Part shown: positions 24,132-32,413 of the stretch, one piece after another
Numbering within the stretch: the first letter of the stretch is position 1
Layout of the letters: every line of letters begins with the position of its first letter
NCBI GenBank assembly: GCA_002482765.1
Contig: DLGP01000071.1
Coordinates: forward strand, 1 to 34,896
Length of the DNA: 34,896 nucleotides
DNA from: Alphaproteobacteria bacterium UBA7691
Lineage (GTDB): Bacteria > Pseudomonadota > Alphaproteobacteria > Ferrovibrionales > Ferrovibrionaceae
Reading direction: 5' to 3'
The notes under the pieces: model-generated
What the model was told of the DNA's origin: nothing
Seen by the model: only the letters and a program-made list of their open reading frames with translations
Database searches by the model: none
Translations under genes and position numbers: made by a program

Positions 24132-25298
24132 ATGAGCTTACGCAGCGCCGCCTATATTGCCGGCATCTACGAGCATCCCACGCGCAAGGCCGCCGACAAG
24201 TCGGTGGTGCAGCTTCATGCCGAATCGGCATTGGGGGCGTTGCGTGATGCCGGCCTGTCGATTGCCGATGTGGATGGCTATTTCTGCGCCGGCGACACGC
24301 CGGGCGGCATCCAGACAGTGGAATATCTTGGCCTCAGGCTGCGGCATTTTGATGCCACCGAAGCCGGCGGCGCCAGCTATGTCATGGATGTGGGCCATGC
24401 CGCCGAGGCGATTGCCGCCGGCAAATGCAATGTGGCGCTGATCACGCTGGGTGGCCGGCCGCGCTCGGAAGGCGTCGCCACCGGCACCACGCCGCGCATC
24501 TACAATGCCAGTTCGCCCGATGTGCCGTTCGAGGCGCCGTTTGGTGCCACGGTAGTCAACATGTATGCCATGTCGGCAGCGCGCCACATGTATGAATACG
24601 GCACTACCGGCGAGCAACTGGCCTGGATCAAGGTGGCGGCGTCGCATCACGCCCAGCATAACCCGAATGCCTTGCTGCGTGAGGTGGTGACGGTGGCGGA
24701 TGTGGTCAATTCACCGGTTATCGCCGATCCGCTGCGCCGGCTGGATTGCTGTGTCATCACCGATGGCGGCGGCGCGCTGATTGTTGTGCGCGAGGATATT
24801 GCCCGCAGCCTGAAGCGGCCCTTGATCAAGGTGCGCGGCAGCGGCGAGGCGATCAAACATAGTGCCGGCGGCCGCATCATCGCCACGGCTTCCGCCGCCG
24901 CTGTTTCCGGCGCCATCGCCTTTGCCGAAGCCGGCATCAAGCCGTCGGATATCGACTATGCCTCGATCTACGATAGCTTCACCATCACCACGCTGATCCA
25001 GATTGAAGACCTTGGCTTCTGCGCCAAGGGCGAGGGCGGGCGTTTCGTGGCGGATGGCAACCTGATCTCCGGTATCGGCAAGCTGCCGTTCAACACCGAT
25101 GGCGGCGGCCTGTGCAACAACCATCCGGCCAATCGCGGCGGCATCACCAAGGTGATCGAGGCGGTGCGCCAGTTGCGCGGCGAGGCGCATCCCAAGGTGC
25201 AGGTGCCGGATTGCCGCCTGGCGCTGGCCAATGCCATCGGTGGCGCGGCGCTGACCAATCGGCATTGCAGCGCCACGCTAATTCTTGAGCGGGAGTAA
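24132..25298 (+). CDS. Thiolase-like lipid-transfer protein, predicted aldolase (Ltp2-like)
   Basis: A 388-residue SCP-x/lipid-transfer-type thiolase homologue. At the usual nucleophilic Cys position it has Ser82 (EAGGAS82YVMDVGHA). H331 in NNHPANRGG and C378 in NRHCSATLIL lie in the C-terminal active-site regions, and Y280 (SIYDSF) is close by in sequence. A thiolase lacking the acyl-accepting Cys encoded directly next to a DUF35 protein is the arrangement of the steroid side-chain retro-aldolase Ltp2-ChsH2(DUF35). Retro-aldol C-C cleavage of a 3-hydroxyacyl-CoA is therefore more likely than thiolysis. ATG 24132 has a weak ribosome-binding site. The gene is 6 nt upstream of the DUF35 gene. 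Confidence 0.8.
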   Translation: MSLRSAAYIAGIYEHPTRKAADKSVVQLHAESALGALRDAGLSIADVDGYFCAGDTPGGIQTVEYLGLRLRHFDATEAGGASYVMDVGHAAEAIAAGKCNVALITLGGRPRSEGVATGTTPRIYNASSPDVPFEAPFGATVVNMYAMSAARHMYEYGTTGEQLAWIKVAASHHAQHNPNALLREVVTVADVVNSPVIADPLRRLDCCVITDGGGALIVVREDIARSLKRPLIKVRGSGEAIKHSAGGRIIATASAAAVSGAIAFAEAGIKPSDIDYASIYDSFTITTLIQIEDLGFCAKGEGGRFVADGNLISGIGKLPFNTDGGGLCNNHPANRGGITKVIEAVRQLRGEAHPKVQVPDCRLALANAIGGAALTNRHCSATLILERE

Positions 25299-25304
25299 GC
25301 AGCC

Positions 25305-25706
25305 ATGAGCAAATCCACAGCTATCCGCGATATCATGCTGCCAACGCTCAGCCCGGAAACCGAATATTTCTGGGCGGCTGCCCGCGAAGGACGCCTGGCA
25401 TTGCGCTACTGCAATGCTTGCCAGCACTATCATTATTACCCGCGCAGCATCTGCCCGCATTGTTTCAGCGACCAGACCGAATGGCGCGACAGCCCGGGCA
25501 AGGGTGAGATTTATTCCTTCTCGGTGATGCGCAGGGCGCCGGTGCCGTATTCGGTTGCTTATATCGCTTTGGACGAAGGCACCATGATGCTCAGCAATAT
25601 CGTGAATTGCGATTTTGATCTGTTGCGCATCGGCCAGCGCGTGCGGCTGCAATTCCTGCCTTTCGAGGGTGGCGCGCTGCCGGTTTTTGAGCCGGATGAG
25701 CAGTAA
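25305..25706 (+). CDS. DUF35 / OB-fold Zn-ribbon acyl-CoA-binding protein
   Basis: A 133-residue DUF35 protein with an N-terminal helix, a rubredoxin-like zinc ribbon (CNAC...CPHC) and a C-terminal OB fold (GEIYSFSVMRR...YIALDEG). DUF35 proteins partner with thiolase-like enzymes, closing the CoA-substrate tunnel; in Ltp2-ChsH2 the DUF35 part is needed for aldolase activity. Position directly after the thiolase-like gene, 6 nt apart, supports a two-subunit complex. ATG 25305 is preceded by GGAGTAAGCAGCC. Confidence 0.88.
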   Translation: MSKSTAIRDIMLPTLSPETEYFWAAAREGRLALRYCNACQHYHYYPRSICPHCFSDQTEWRDSPGKGEIYSFSVMRRAPVPYSVAYIALDEGTMMLSNIVNCDFDLLRIGQRVRLQFLPFEGGALPVFEPDEQ

Positions 25707-25717
25707 AGACCTGTGCC

Positions 25718-27364
25718 ATGGGACCCTTCGCCGCCTGTTTCAGCCCGTTTGAGGGCTTGAATCTGCATTGGCTGCTTGCGGCCCAGGCGCAGGCGCGGCG
25801 CGAGCATCCGTTCATCATCTTCGAGCCGTTTGATCGCCCGGCGCGCAGCATCAGCTATGCCGAATTTTATGATCTGGCCTGCCAGCTTGCCCAGGGCCTG
25901 CGGCAACGCGGCGTGCAGCCGGGCGACCGGATCATTCTGCACCTGGATAATTGCCCGGAATTCCTGCTGACCTGGTGTGCCTGCGGTATTGCCGGCGCGG
26001 TGGTGGTCACCACCAACACGCGCTGCTCCGAGGAGGAATTGACTTATTTCTATGAGCATAGCGACGCCAGCGCGGCGATCACGCAGCCGCGCCATGCCGC
26101 GCTGGTGCAGGCGGCCTGTCGCGGCGCCCGCTGGATCGCCGTGACCGACAATGATGCCGGCGAGCCGGCGGCTTTCGCGGCCCAGCCAGCCGCAGCCGAG
26201 CGGTTTGATCAATTGCTGTCGGCGGCCGCGCCAGCGCCATCGCCGCCAATCGGCCCGGCAGCGCCGCTGGCGGTGCAATACACATCGGGCACCACCTCGC
26301 GGCCCAAGGCGGTGCTGTGGAGCCACGCCAATGCGCTCTGGGCGGCCCGCGTCAGCGCCAGCCATGAGGGCCTGCTGCCCAGCGACGTGCATCATTGTGT
26401 GCTGCCGCTGTTTCATACCAACGCGCTATCCTATTCCTGGCTCGCCTGCCTGTGGGCCGGTGCCACCATGGTGTTGCAGCCGCGTTTCAGTGCCAGCCGC
26501 TTCTGGGCGGTGGCGTTGAAAAACCGCTGTAGCTGGAGTTCGATCACGGCTTTCTGCTATCGCGCCCTGGCTCATGGCGAGGTGCCGCGCACACATCATT
26601 TCCGCAATTGGGGTGTGGCGTTCTCTGATCCCCTGGTGGTGAACAGATTCAATATCAAGCCCATGAGCTGGTGGGGCATGACCGAAACGTTGACCCAGGG
26701 CATCATCGGCTATCCGCATCTGCCGGTGGCTTATGGCGCCATCGGCCGCGCCGCGCCGGAATATTCGCTCCGCATTCTCAATGTCGAGGGCCGACCGGTG
26801 CAGCGCGGTGAGACCGGCACAATCCATATTGCCGGTCAGCGCGGCGTTTCGCTGTTCCAGGAATATTACCGCGACCCGGCGGCAACGGCGGCGGCCTTTG
26901 ATGCCGAAGGATTCTTCAATACCGGCGATCAGGTGACGCTGCTTGACGATGGCTCGCTGCGCTTTGCCGACCGGGTGAAGGACATGCTTAAGGTTGGCGG
27001 CGAGAATGTTGCCGCGTCAGAGATCGAGCGGGTGATTGCCGCCATCCCGGGCGTGGAAGAAGTGGCGGTGGTGGCCCAGGCGCATGCCATGCTGGATGAA
27101 GTGCCGGTGGCCTTTGTCCGCCTTGGCGCGGCGCTGGCCGATACGGCGCATGACGCGGTGGCTGCGCTGGTGACGGCGCAATGCCGCAAGCTGCTGGCCG
27201 ATTTTAAGCTGCCACGCGCGGTTTATGTGGTGCAGGAATTCCCGCGTGCCAATGTGGACAAAATCGCCAAGGCAAAGCTGAAAACCATGCTGGCAGCGAT
27301 TGGCGATGGCCCGGTAACCGCAGAAAATTTTGTTGCCTGGCCGCCACGCTCAAGAATTGACTGA
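25718..27364 (+). CDS. Acyl-CoA synthetase (AMP-forming), second ligase
   Basis: A 548-residue ANL enzyme: P-loop YTSGTTSRPK (188-197), WGMTETLTQG, FNTGDQVTLLDDG, the hinge KDMLKVGGENVAASEIE, and C-terminal PRANVDKIAKAKL with the catalytic Lys. In overall style it resembles CaiC/crotonobetaine- or medium-chain-acyl ligases. It starts 11 nt after the DUF35 gene and is the last gene before a clear promoter region, so it probably ends this transcription unit. Substrate unknown; it may activate the imported compound or a product of the aldolase step. Confidence 0.9.
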   Translation: MGPFAACFSPFEGLNLHWLLAAQAQARREHPFIIFEPFDRPARSISYAEFYDLACQLAQGLRQRGVQPGDRIILHLDNCPEFLLTWCACGIAGAVVVTTNTRCSEEELTYFYEHSDASAAITQPRHAALVQAACRGARWIAVTDNDAGEPAAFAAQPAAAERFDQLLSAAAPAPSPPIGPAAPLAVQYTSGTTSRPKAVLWSHANALWAARVSASHEGLLPSDVHHCVLPLFHTNALSYSWLACLWAGATMVLQPRFSASRFWAVALKNRCSWSSITAFCYRALAHGEVPRTHHFRNWGVAFSDPLVVNRFNIKPMSWWGMTETLTQGIIGYPHLPVAYGAIGRAAPEYSLRILNVEGRPVQRGETGTIHIAGQRGVSLFQEYYRDPAATAAAFDAEGFFNTGDQVTLLDDGSLRFADRVKDMLKVGGENVAASEIERVIAAIPGVEEVAVVAQAHAMLDEVPVAFVRLGAALADTAHDAVAALVTAQCRKLLADFKLPRAVYVVQEFPRANVDKIAKAKLKTMLAAIGDGPVTAENFVAWPPRSRID

Positions 27365-27365
27365 C

Positions 27366-27398
27366 AACTGTTGACAGTTTGCGACTTTTCTCTAATAT
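27366..27398 (+). promoter_or_regulatory. Sigma-70-like promoter with overlapping inverted repeat
   Basis: TTGACA (27371-27376) and TAATAT (27393-27398) are 16 bp apart, a good sigma-70 promoter. The -35 lies inside the inverted repeat AACTG-TTGA-CAGTT (27366-27379), the third copy of the YTGTWGACAG motif in this window. A repressor bound there would block the -35. It is 74 nt upstream of the flavoprotein ATG. Confidence 0.6.
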
Positions 27399-27471
27399 CC
27401 GAAAAAACATGGTTGAGTGAGCCTGAAGCAACACCAAGGCTCGGTGCAAGCGATGAAAGGGAGTCGAAACG

Positions 27472-28950
27472 ATGGAGTATGATGTAGTTGTTGCCGGTGC
27501 TGGCAATGCGGCCTTATGCGCGGCGATTTCGGCCCGGGAAAATGGCGCCAAGGTGCTGGTGCTGGAGCGCGCGCCGGAATCCGAGCGCGGCGGCAATTCC
27601 TACTTCACCGCTGGCGGCTTCCGCTTTGCCCATGACGGGCTGGAGGATGTGTGCCAGGACATCCTGACCGACCTGTCGGATGCCGAGCGTAATCAGATTG
27701 TGCTGCCCAAGCATACGCGGCAGTTCTTTTATGACCAGCTGATGGAAATCACCCATCACCAGTCGGATGAAGCGCTGGCCAACCTGCTGGTGGATCGTTC
27801 GCGCCCCACCATGGCCTGGCTGCGTAGCCATGGCATCCGCTTTGTGCCGATGTTTGGCCGGCAATCCTATATCGTCGATGGCAAGCACCATTTTTATGGT
27901 GGCGTGAATATCGAAGCCGTGGGCGGTGGCGCCGGGCTGGTGGAAGCCGAGATTGCGCGGGCCGAAAAGCTCGGTATCGAAATTCGCTATGACACCGCCG
28001 CCATCGGCCTGATCCAGCGCCAGGACCGGGTGATTACCGGCGTGAAGGTGCGCAGCAAGAATGGTTATTCGGAAATCAGCACCAAGGCGGTGATCCTGGC
28101 CTGCGGCGGTTTTGAATCGAATCCGGAAATGCGTGTGCGTTATCTCGGCCCGGGCTGGGATTTGTGCCGGGTGCGCGGCACACGACATAATATGGGCGAA
28201 GGCATCAATATGGCGCTGGCCATCGGCGCCCGGCCCTACGGCAATTGGTCGAGCTGCCATGCCTGCGAATGGGATATCTCGGCGCCGCCCTATGGTGATC
28301 GCTGGGTGCTGGATAATTTCCAGAAACATTCCTATCCGCTCGGCATCATGGTGAACCTGGATTGTGAGCGTTTTGTTGATGAAGGCGAAAATTACCGCAA
28401 TCTGACCTACGCCAAGTTTGGCCGCGAAATCATGAAGCAGCCGCGCCGCACCGCGATCCAGATTTTTGATCAGCAGACGGTGAAGATGCTGCGCGACGAA
28501 TACCGCATCAAGGAAGTGACCAAGGCGGAATCCGACACTATTGCCGGCCTGGCCGAACAGCTTGAGCTTGATCCGGCAGCGTTGGAAAAAACCATCAGCG
28601 AATATAACGCCGCCTGTGGACCGGAGCCCTATAACCCGGCGATTCTGGATGGCAAGGCCACCCGTGGCCTGAGCGTGCCGAAATCCAACTGGGCCTTGCC
28701 GATCAACAAGCCGCCTTATGTCGCCTATGTCACCACCACCGGCATCACCTTCACCTTTGGCGGCCTGCAAGTGAATACCAGCGGCGAAGTGCAGGACATG
28801 ACCGACCAGTCGATCCCCGGCCTCTATGCTGCCGGCGAGTTGGTCGGCGGCCTGTTCTTCGAGAATTATCCGGGCGGCACCGGCCTGATGTCAGGCTCGG
28901 TCTTCGGCAAGCTGGCTGGCGAAAGCGCCGCCCAGTATGTTGCCGGCTGA
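27472..28950 (+). CDS. tcuA: FAD-dependent tricarballylate dehydrogenase-like flavoprotein (TcuA family)
   Basis: A 492-residue fumarate reductase/succinate dehydrogenase-type flavoprotein. The N-terminal dinucleotide motif GAGNAALCAA, followed by ERGGNSYFTAGG, is characteristic of TcuA. The C-terminal FAD-binding end is GGLQVNTSGEV...GLYAAGELVGG and ENYPGGTGLMSG. TcuA oxidises tricarballylate to cis-aconitate. Here the substrate may be a related tri- or dicarboxylate, since PrpB-like and PrpF-like genes lie in the same unit. There is no TcuB-type electron-transfer partner nearby. AAGGGAG precedes ATG 27472 by 8 nt. 3-Ketosteroid dehydrogenases belong to the same superfamily and remain an alternative. 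Confidence 0.82.
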   Translation: MEYDVVVAGAGNAALCAAISARENGAKVLVLERAPESERGGNSYFTAGGFRFAHDGLEDVCQDILTDLSDAERNQIVLPKHTRQFFYDQLMEITHHQSDEALANLLVDRSRPTMAWLRSHGIRFVPMFGRQSYIVDGKHHFYGGVNIEAVGGGAGLVEAEIARAEKLGIEIRYDTAAIGLIQRQDRVITGVKVRSKNGYSEISTKAVILACGGFESNPEMRVRYLGPGWDLCRVRGTRHNMGEGINMALAIGARPYGNWSSCHACEWDISAPPYGDRWVLDNFQKHSYPLGIMVNLDCERFVDEGENYRNLTYAKFGREIMKQPRRTAIQIFDQQTVKMLRDEYRIKEVTKAESDTIAGLAEQLELDPAALEKTISEYNAACGPEPYNPAILDGKATRGLSVPKSNWALPINKPPYVAYVTTTGITFTFGGLQVNTSGEVQDMTDQSIPGLYAAGELVGGLFFENYPGGTGLMSGSVFGKLAGESAAQYVAG

Positions 28951-28963
28951 GGCAGCGACGACC

Positions 28964-30448
28964 ATGGCCGATGTCAGGCGCTACCAGCTTTTTATCGACG
29001 GCGCCTGGCGTGAGGGCGCGAAGGGGCGCCGCTTTCCGGCGGTCAACCCCTTCAACCGCCAGACCTGGGCCTCCATACCGCAAGCAGAGGCCGAGGATGT
29101 GGCCGACGCTGTAGCGGCGGCACGGCGCTCCTTCACCGATGTGTGGGGGCCGATGCCGGGTGTGCAGCGCGGCCGGCTGATGCTGCGGCTGGCTGAATTG
29201 CTGGAAGCCGAAGCTGATCGCATGGCGGTGCTGGAAACCACCGATAACGGTAAGGTGATCCGCGAGACCAAACCGCAGATGCTGTTTGCGGCAAGGCAAT
29301 ACCGCTTCTTCGCCGGCTATGCCGACAAGATTTACGGCAGCGTGATCCCGCTCGATCAGCCGGATGTGTTTGACTATGCCATGCGGGTGCCGATTGGCGT
29401 GGTGGCGCTGATCACCGCCTGGAATTCGCCGATCTCACTTTTGGCCAACAAATTGGCACCGGCTTTAGCGGCGGGCAATTGTGCAGTGATCAAGCCCTCC
29501 GAACATGCTTCGGCCACAACGCTGGAATTTGCTGCCCTGGCCGAGAAAGCCGGCTTCCCCAAGGGTGTGATCAATGTGCTGACCGGCGATGGCGAAACCG
29601 GCCGTGCGCTCAGCGAAACCGCCGGCCTCAATCGCATCAGCTTCACCGGCAGCGCCCAGGTCGGGCGTCTGATTGCCGCCGCTGCCGGCCGCAACCTGGT
29701 GCCGGTGACACTGGAATTGGGCGGCAAGTCGCCCAATATCATTTTTGACGATGCCGATCTCAACAAGGCGGTGGCCGGTGCGATGGCCGGCATCTTTGGC
29801 GCCACCGGCCAGACCTGCATTGCCGGTTCGCGCCTGCTGGTGCATGAGGCGGTGCATGACGATGTGGTGCAGCGCCTGGTGCAGCGCACTGCCACGATCA
29901 AGCTGGGCGATCCGCTTGATCCGGCCACTGAAATGGGCACTGCTGCCAATGAGCAGCAATTCAACCGCATCCTGGATTTCATCTCGGCAGCGAAGCAGGC
30001 CGGCACAAAACTGGTGGCCGGCGGCGATGCGGCGCGTGATGGCGCGCTGGCCCAGGGCTTTTTTGTGCAGCCAACCATCTTCACCGATGTGAAGCCCGAT
30101 TCCCATCTGGCGCAGGAAGAGATTTTTGGCCCGGTGCTGGCGATCATCAAGTTCAGGGACGAAGCCGAGGCGATCAGCATTGCCAATGGCACCGCCTATG
30201 GCCTGGCTTCCGGCGTCTGGACCCGCGATGTCGGCCGCGTGCACCGTATGGTGCGGGCGCTGGAAAGCGGCGTGGTGTGGGTCAATACCTACCGTGCGCT
30301 GGCGGCGCAGGCGCCGTTTGGCGGCATGAAGGAAAGCGGCTTTGGCCGCGAGCGCGGCGAGCAGGCGTTGCAGGAATACACCACCACCAAAAACGTGATG
30401 ATCGATTTCTCGTCGCAGGAACGCGATCCGTTTGTTCTGAAAACATGA
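28964..30448 (+). CDS. NAD(P)-dependent aldehyde dehydrogenase
   Basis: A 494-residue aldehyde dehydrogenase with the full catalytic set: general base E251 in LELGGKSPN, nucleophile C285 in GQTCIAGSR, the Rossmann motif FTGSAQVG, and EEIFGPVL. It oxidises an aldehyde to the carboxylate. ATG 28964 starts 13 nt after the flavoprotein stop. An in-frame ATG at 28937 would overlap the upstream gene and is less likely. It probably handles an aldehyde released by a C-C cleavage or alcohol oxidation in the same pathway. The aldehyde cannot be read from the sequence. Confidence 0.9.
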   Translation: MADVRRYQLFIDGAWREGAKGRRFPAVNPFNRQTWASIPQAEAEDVADAVAAARRSFTDVWGPMPGVQRGRLMLRLAELLEAEADRMAVLETTDNGKVIRETKPQMLFAARQYRFFAGYADKIYGSVIPLDQPDVFDYAMRVPIGVVALITAWNSPISLLANKLAPALAAGNCAVIKPSEHASATTLEFAALAEKAGFPKGVINVLTGDGETGRALSETAGLNRISFTGSAQVGRLIAAAAGRNLVPVTLELGGKSPNIIFDDADLNKAVAGAMAGIFGATGQTCIAGSRLLVHEAVHDDVVQRLVQRTATIKLGDPLDPATEMGTAANEQQFNRILDFISAAKQAGTKLVAGGDAARDGALAQGFFVQPTIFTDVKPDSHLAQEEIFGPVLAIIKFRDEAEAISIANGTAYGLASGVWTRDVGRVHRMVRALESGVVWVNTYRALAAQAPFGGMKESGFGRERGEQALQEYTTTKNVMIDFSSQERDPFVLKT

Positions 30449-30470
30449 CATCAGCAAAAGAAGACGCTTC

Positions 30471-31403
30471 ATGCCCTATCTGATTGGTGCCGAACGTCCC
30501 GATACACCGGCCGGCCTGGTTTTCCGAGAGCTGCTTGCCAGGCCGCAGATATTGGCGATTCCGGGGGCGCATAACGGCCTGGCCGCCTTGCAGGCCAAGG
30601 CCGCCGGCTTCGAGGCATTGTATCTTTCCGGCGCGGCGATGACCGCCTCGATGGGGTTGCCCGATCTGGGCATCATCTCCATCAACGATGTGTGCTTTTT
30701 CCTGCGCCAGATTTCCCGCGCCTGCGGTCTGCCGGTGCTGGTGGATGGCGATACCGGCTATGGCGAAGTGCTGAATGTGATGCATATGGTGCGCAACTTC
30801 GAGGAAGCCGGCGCTGGCGCGGTGCAGATCGAAGACCAGTTGCTGCCGAAAAAATGCGGCCATCTCAACGACAAAAAACTGGCCAGCGCCTATGACATGG
30901 CGGCCAAGGTGGCTGCCGCCGCCAAGGCACGCCGGCATCTGGTGATCGTGGCGCGCACCGATGCGGTGGCCAGCGAGGGCCTGGATGGCGCCGTGGCGCG
31001 CGCCAACATGTATCTCGAAGCCGGCGCCGATGCGATTTTCTGCGAGGCGCTGACCTCGGCCGAGATGTTCCGAGAATTCGCCCGCCGGGTGAAGGCGCCT
31101 TTGCTGGCCAACATGACCGAATATGGCCGCACGCCCTTCTTCACTGCCCAGGAATTTGAAGAGATGGGCTATCGCATGGTGATCTGGCCGGTCAGTTCGC
31201 TGCGTGTCGCCGCCAAGGCGCAGGAAGACCTGTATGCCGCCATCCGCCGCGATGGCGGCACGCATAAGATGCTGGACAGGATGCAGACCCGCGCCGAACT
31301 TTATGAAGCCATCGGCTATCATGAATACGAGGCGCTGGATGCCAGCATCGTCAAGACCATCACGCCGCAAGGCATGCCGCAGGAAAAAACCAAGCAAGAG
31401 TGA
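30471..31403 (+). CDS. PrpB-like 2-methylisocitrate / dimethylmalate lyase family protein
   Basis: A 310-residue isocitrate lyase/PEP mutase superfamily member. Metal-binding VDGDTGYGE (91-99) and the lyase motif KKCGH (127-131, catalytic C129) are present, as are NMTEYGRTPFFT and MQTRAELYEAIGYHEYEALD, close to PrpB. PEP mutases and hydrolases lack KKCGH, so a C-C lyase is predicted. It should cleave a 2-hydroxy-tri- or dicarboxylate to pyruvate-, glyoxylate- or succinate-like products: 2-methylisocitrate lyase, 2,3-dimethylmalate lyase, or an analogue. No prpC or prpD lies in the window, so a standard methylcitrate cycle is not encoded here. Confidence 0.85.
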   Translation: MPYLIGAERPDTPAGLVFRELLARPQILAIPGAHNGLAALQAKAAGFEALYLSGAAMTASMGLPDLGIISINDVCFFLRQISRACGLPVLVDGDTGYGEVLNVMHMVRNFEEAGAGAVQIEDQLLPKKCGHLNDKKLASAYDMAAKVAAAAKARRHLVIVARTDAVASEGLDGAVARANMYLEAGADAIFCEALTSAEMFREFARRVKAPLLANMTEYGRTPFFTAQEFEEMGYRMVIWPVSSLRVAAKAQEDLYAAIRRDGGTHKMLDRMQTRAELYEAIGYHEYEALDASIVKTITPQGMPQEKTKQE

Positions 31404-31418
31404 CGTGGGAGCGTGGGA

Positions 31419-32408
31419 ATGGCTTATACAGTCAAGGATGCCGTCTATCTGATCACCGGCGGCGCCAGCCTGATCGGCTCGCATATCGCCGATACATTGC
31501 TGGCCGATGGCGCGCGTGAAGTGCGCCTGTTTGATAATTTTTCGCTCGGCACCCCGGAAACCATTGCGCATCTGATGCAGGATCCGCGTGTCAAGCTGAT
31601 CCGGGGCGACATCCTGCGGCTTAACGAACTGATTGATGCCTTTCAGGGTGTTGATGGCGTATTCGCCCTGGCCGGTTTCCTTACCCTGCCGATGTCGCAG
31701 AATCCGTCGCTCGGCATCGCGGTCAATACCAGCGGCCTGGTCAACACGCTGGAAGCCTGCCGCATCGCCAAGGTGCGGCGCATCATCTTCTCGTCGTCGG
31801 TTTCCACCTATGGCGGTTCCACCGCCGATGTCATCACCGAGGACACCCCCTTCACCATGGCCGGGCTGCCGCCGGCCTCGATCATGTATGGCACCAGCAA
31901 GATCATGGGCGAGGGCCTATGCGCGCAATATGCCCGCAGCCATGGCCTGCAATTCAACGCGCTGCGCTTTTCCTCGGTCTATGGCGAACGCCAGCATTGG
32001 CGCGCGGTGAATGCCGTGTTCATCGCCGAAACCTGCGAGAGGGTGCGGCGCGGCGAGGCGCCGGTGATTGTCGGCGATGGCAGCGAAGTCCATGATTATA
32101 TCTATGTCACCGATGTGGCCGAGGCCTGCCGCGATGCCATGATCAGCGCATCCTGCAATCATGTGCTGAATATCTGCACCGGGGTTGACACCACGCTCAC
32201 CGAGGTGGTTGCGATTGTGCTGGATGCCTATGGCGCCAAACAGCTCAAGCCGGTCTACCAGGAAGATACGCGCACGGTGCGCTCCTCGGCCGTAGCGAAG
32301 CTGAATTTCAGCCGCGCCAAGGCGGAGAAGGAAATCGGCTGGTTGCCCAAGGTGGATGCCAGGGCCGGTATCGGGCGGTATATTGCATGGCGCAACGCAC
32401 AAGGCTAG
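31419..32408 (+). CDS. NAD-dependent epimerase/dehydratase-like extended SDR
   Basis: A 329-residue extended SDR resembling NDP-sugar epimerases: TGGASLIGSH (13-22), catalytic Y157-x-x-x-K161 (YGTSK), and SSVYGERQHW and VHDYIYVTDVAEA in the C-terminal half. In the dinucleotide motif the middle Gly of GxxGxxG is Ser17, and the usual HLAA is ALAG. Lying between lyase and isomerase genes of an organic-acid module, it may oxidise or epimerise a hydroxyacid or sugar-acid intermediate; a role in NDP-sugar metabolism is not supported by the neighbours. ATG 31419 is placed by GTGGGAG at 31405; GTG 31413 is an alternative. Confidence 0.8.
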   Translation: MAYTVKDAVYLITGGASLIGSHIADTLLADGAREVRLFDNFSLGTPETIAHLMQDPRVKLIRGDILRLNELIDAFQGVDGVFALAGFLTLPMSQNPSLGIAVNTSGLVNTLEACRIAKVRRIIFSSSVSTYGGSTADVITEDTPFTMAGLPPASIMYGTSKIMGEGLCAQYARSHGLQFNALRFSSVYGERQHWRAVNAVFIAETCERVRRGEAPVIVGDGSEVHDYIYVTDVAEACRDAMISASCNHVLNICTGVDTTLTEVVAIVLDAYGAKQLKPVYQEDTRTVRSSAVAKLNFSRAKAEKEIGWLPKVDARAGIGRYIAWRNAQG

Positions 32409-32413
32409 TAAAC

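Noticed and set aside
27514..28770. 418-residue open frame on the - strand
   Set aside because: Antisense to the TcuA-like flavoprotein, with no recognisable domain or ribosome-binding site.
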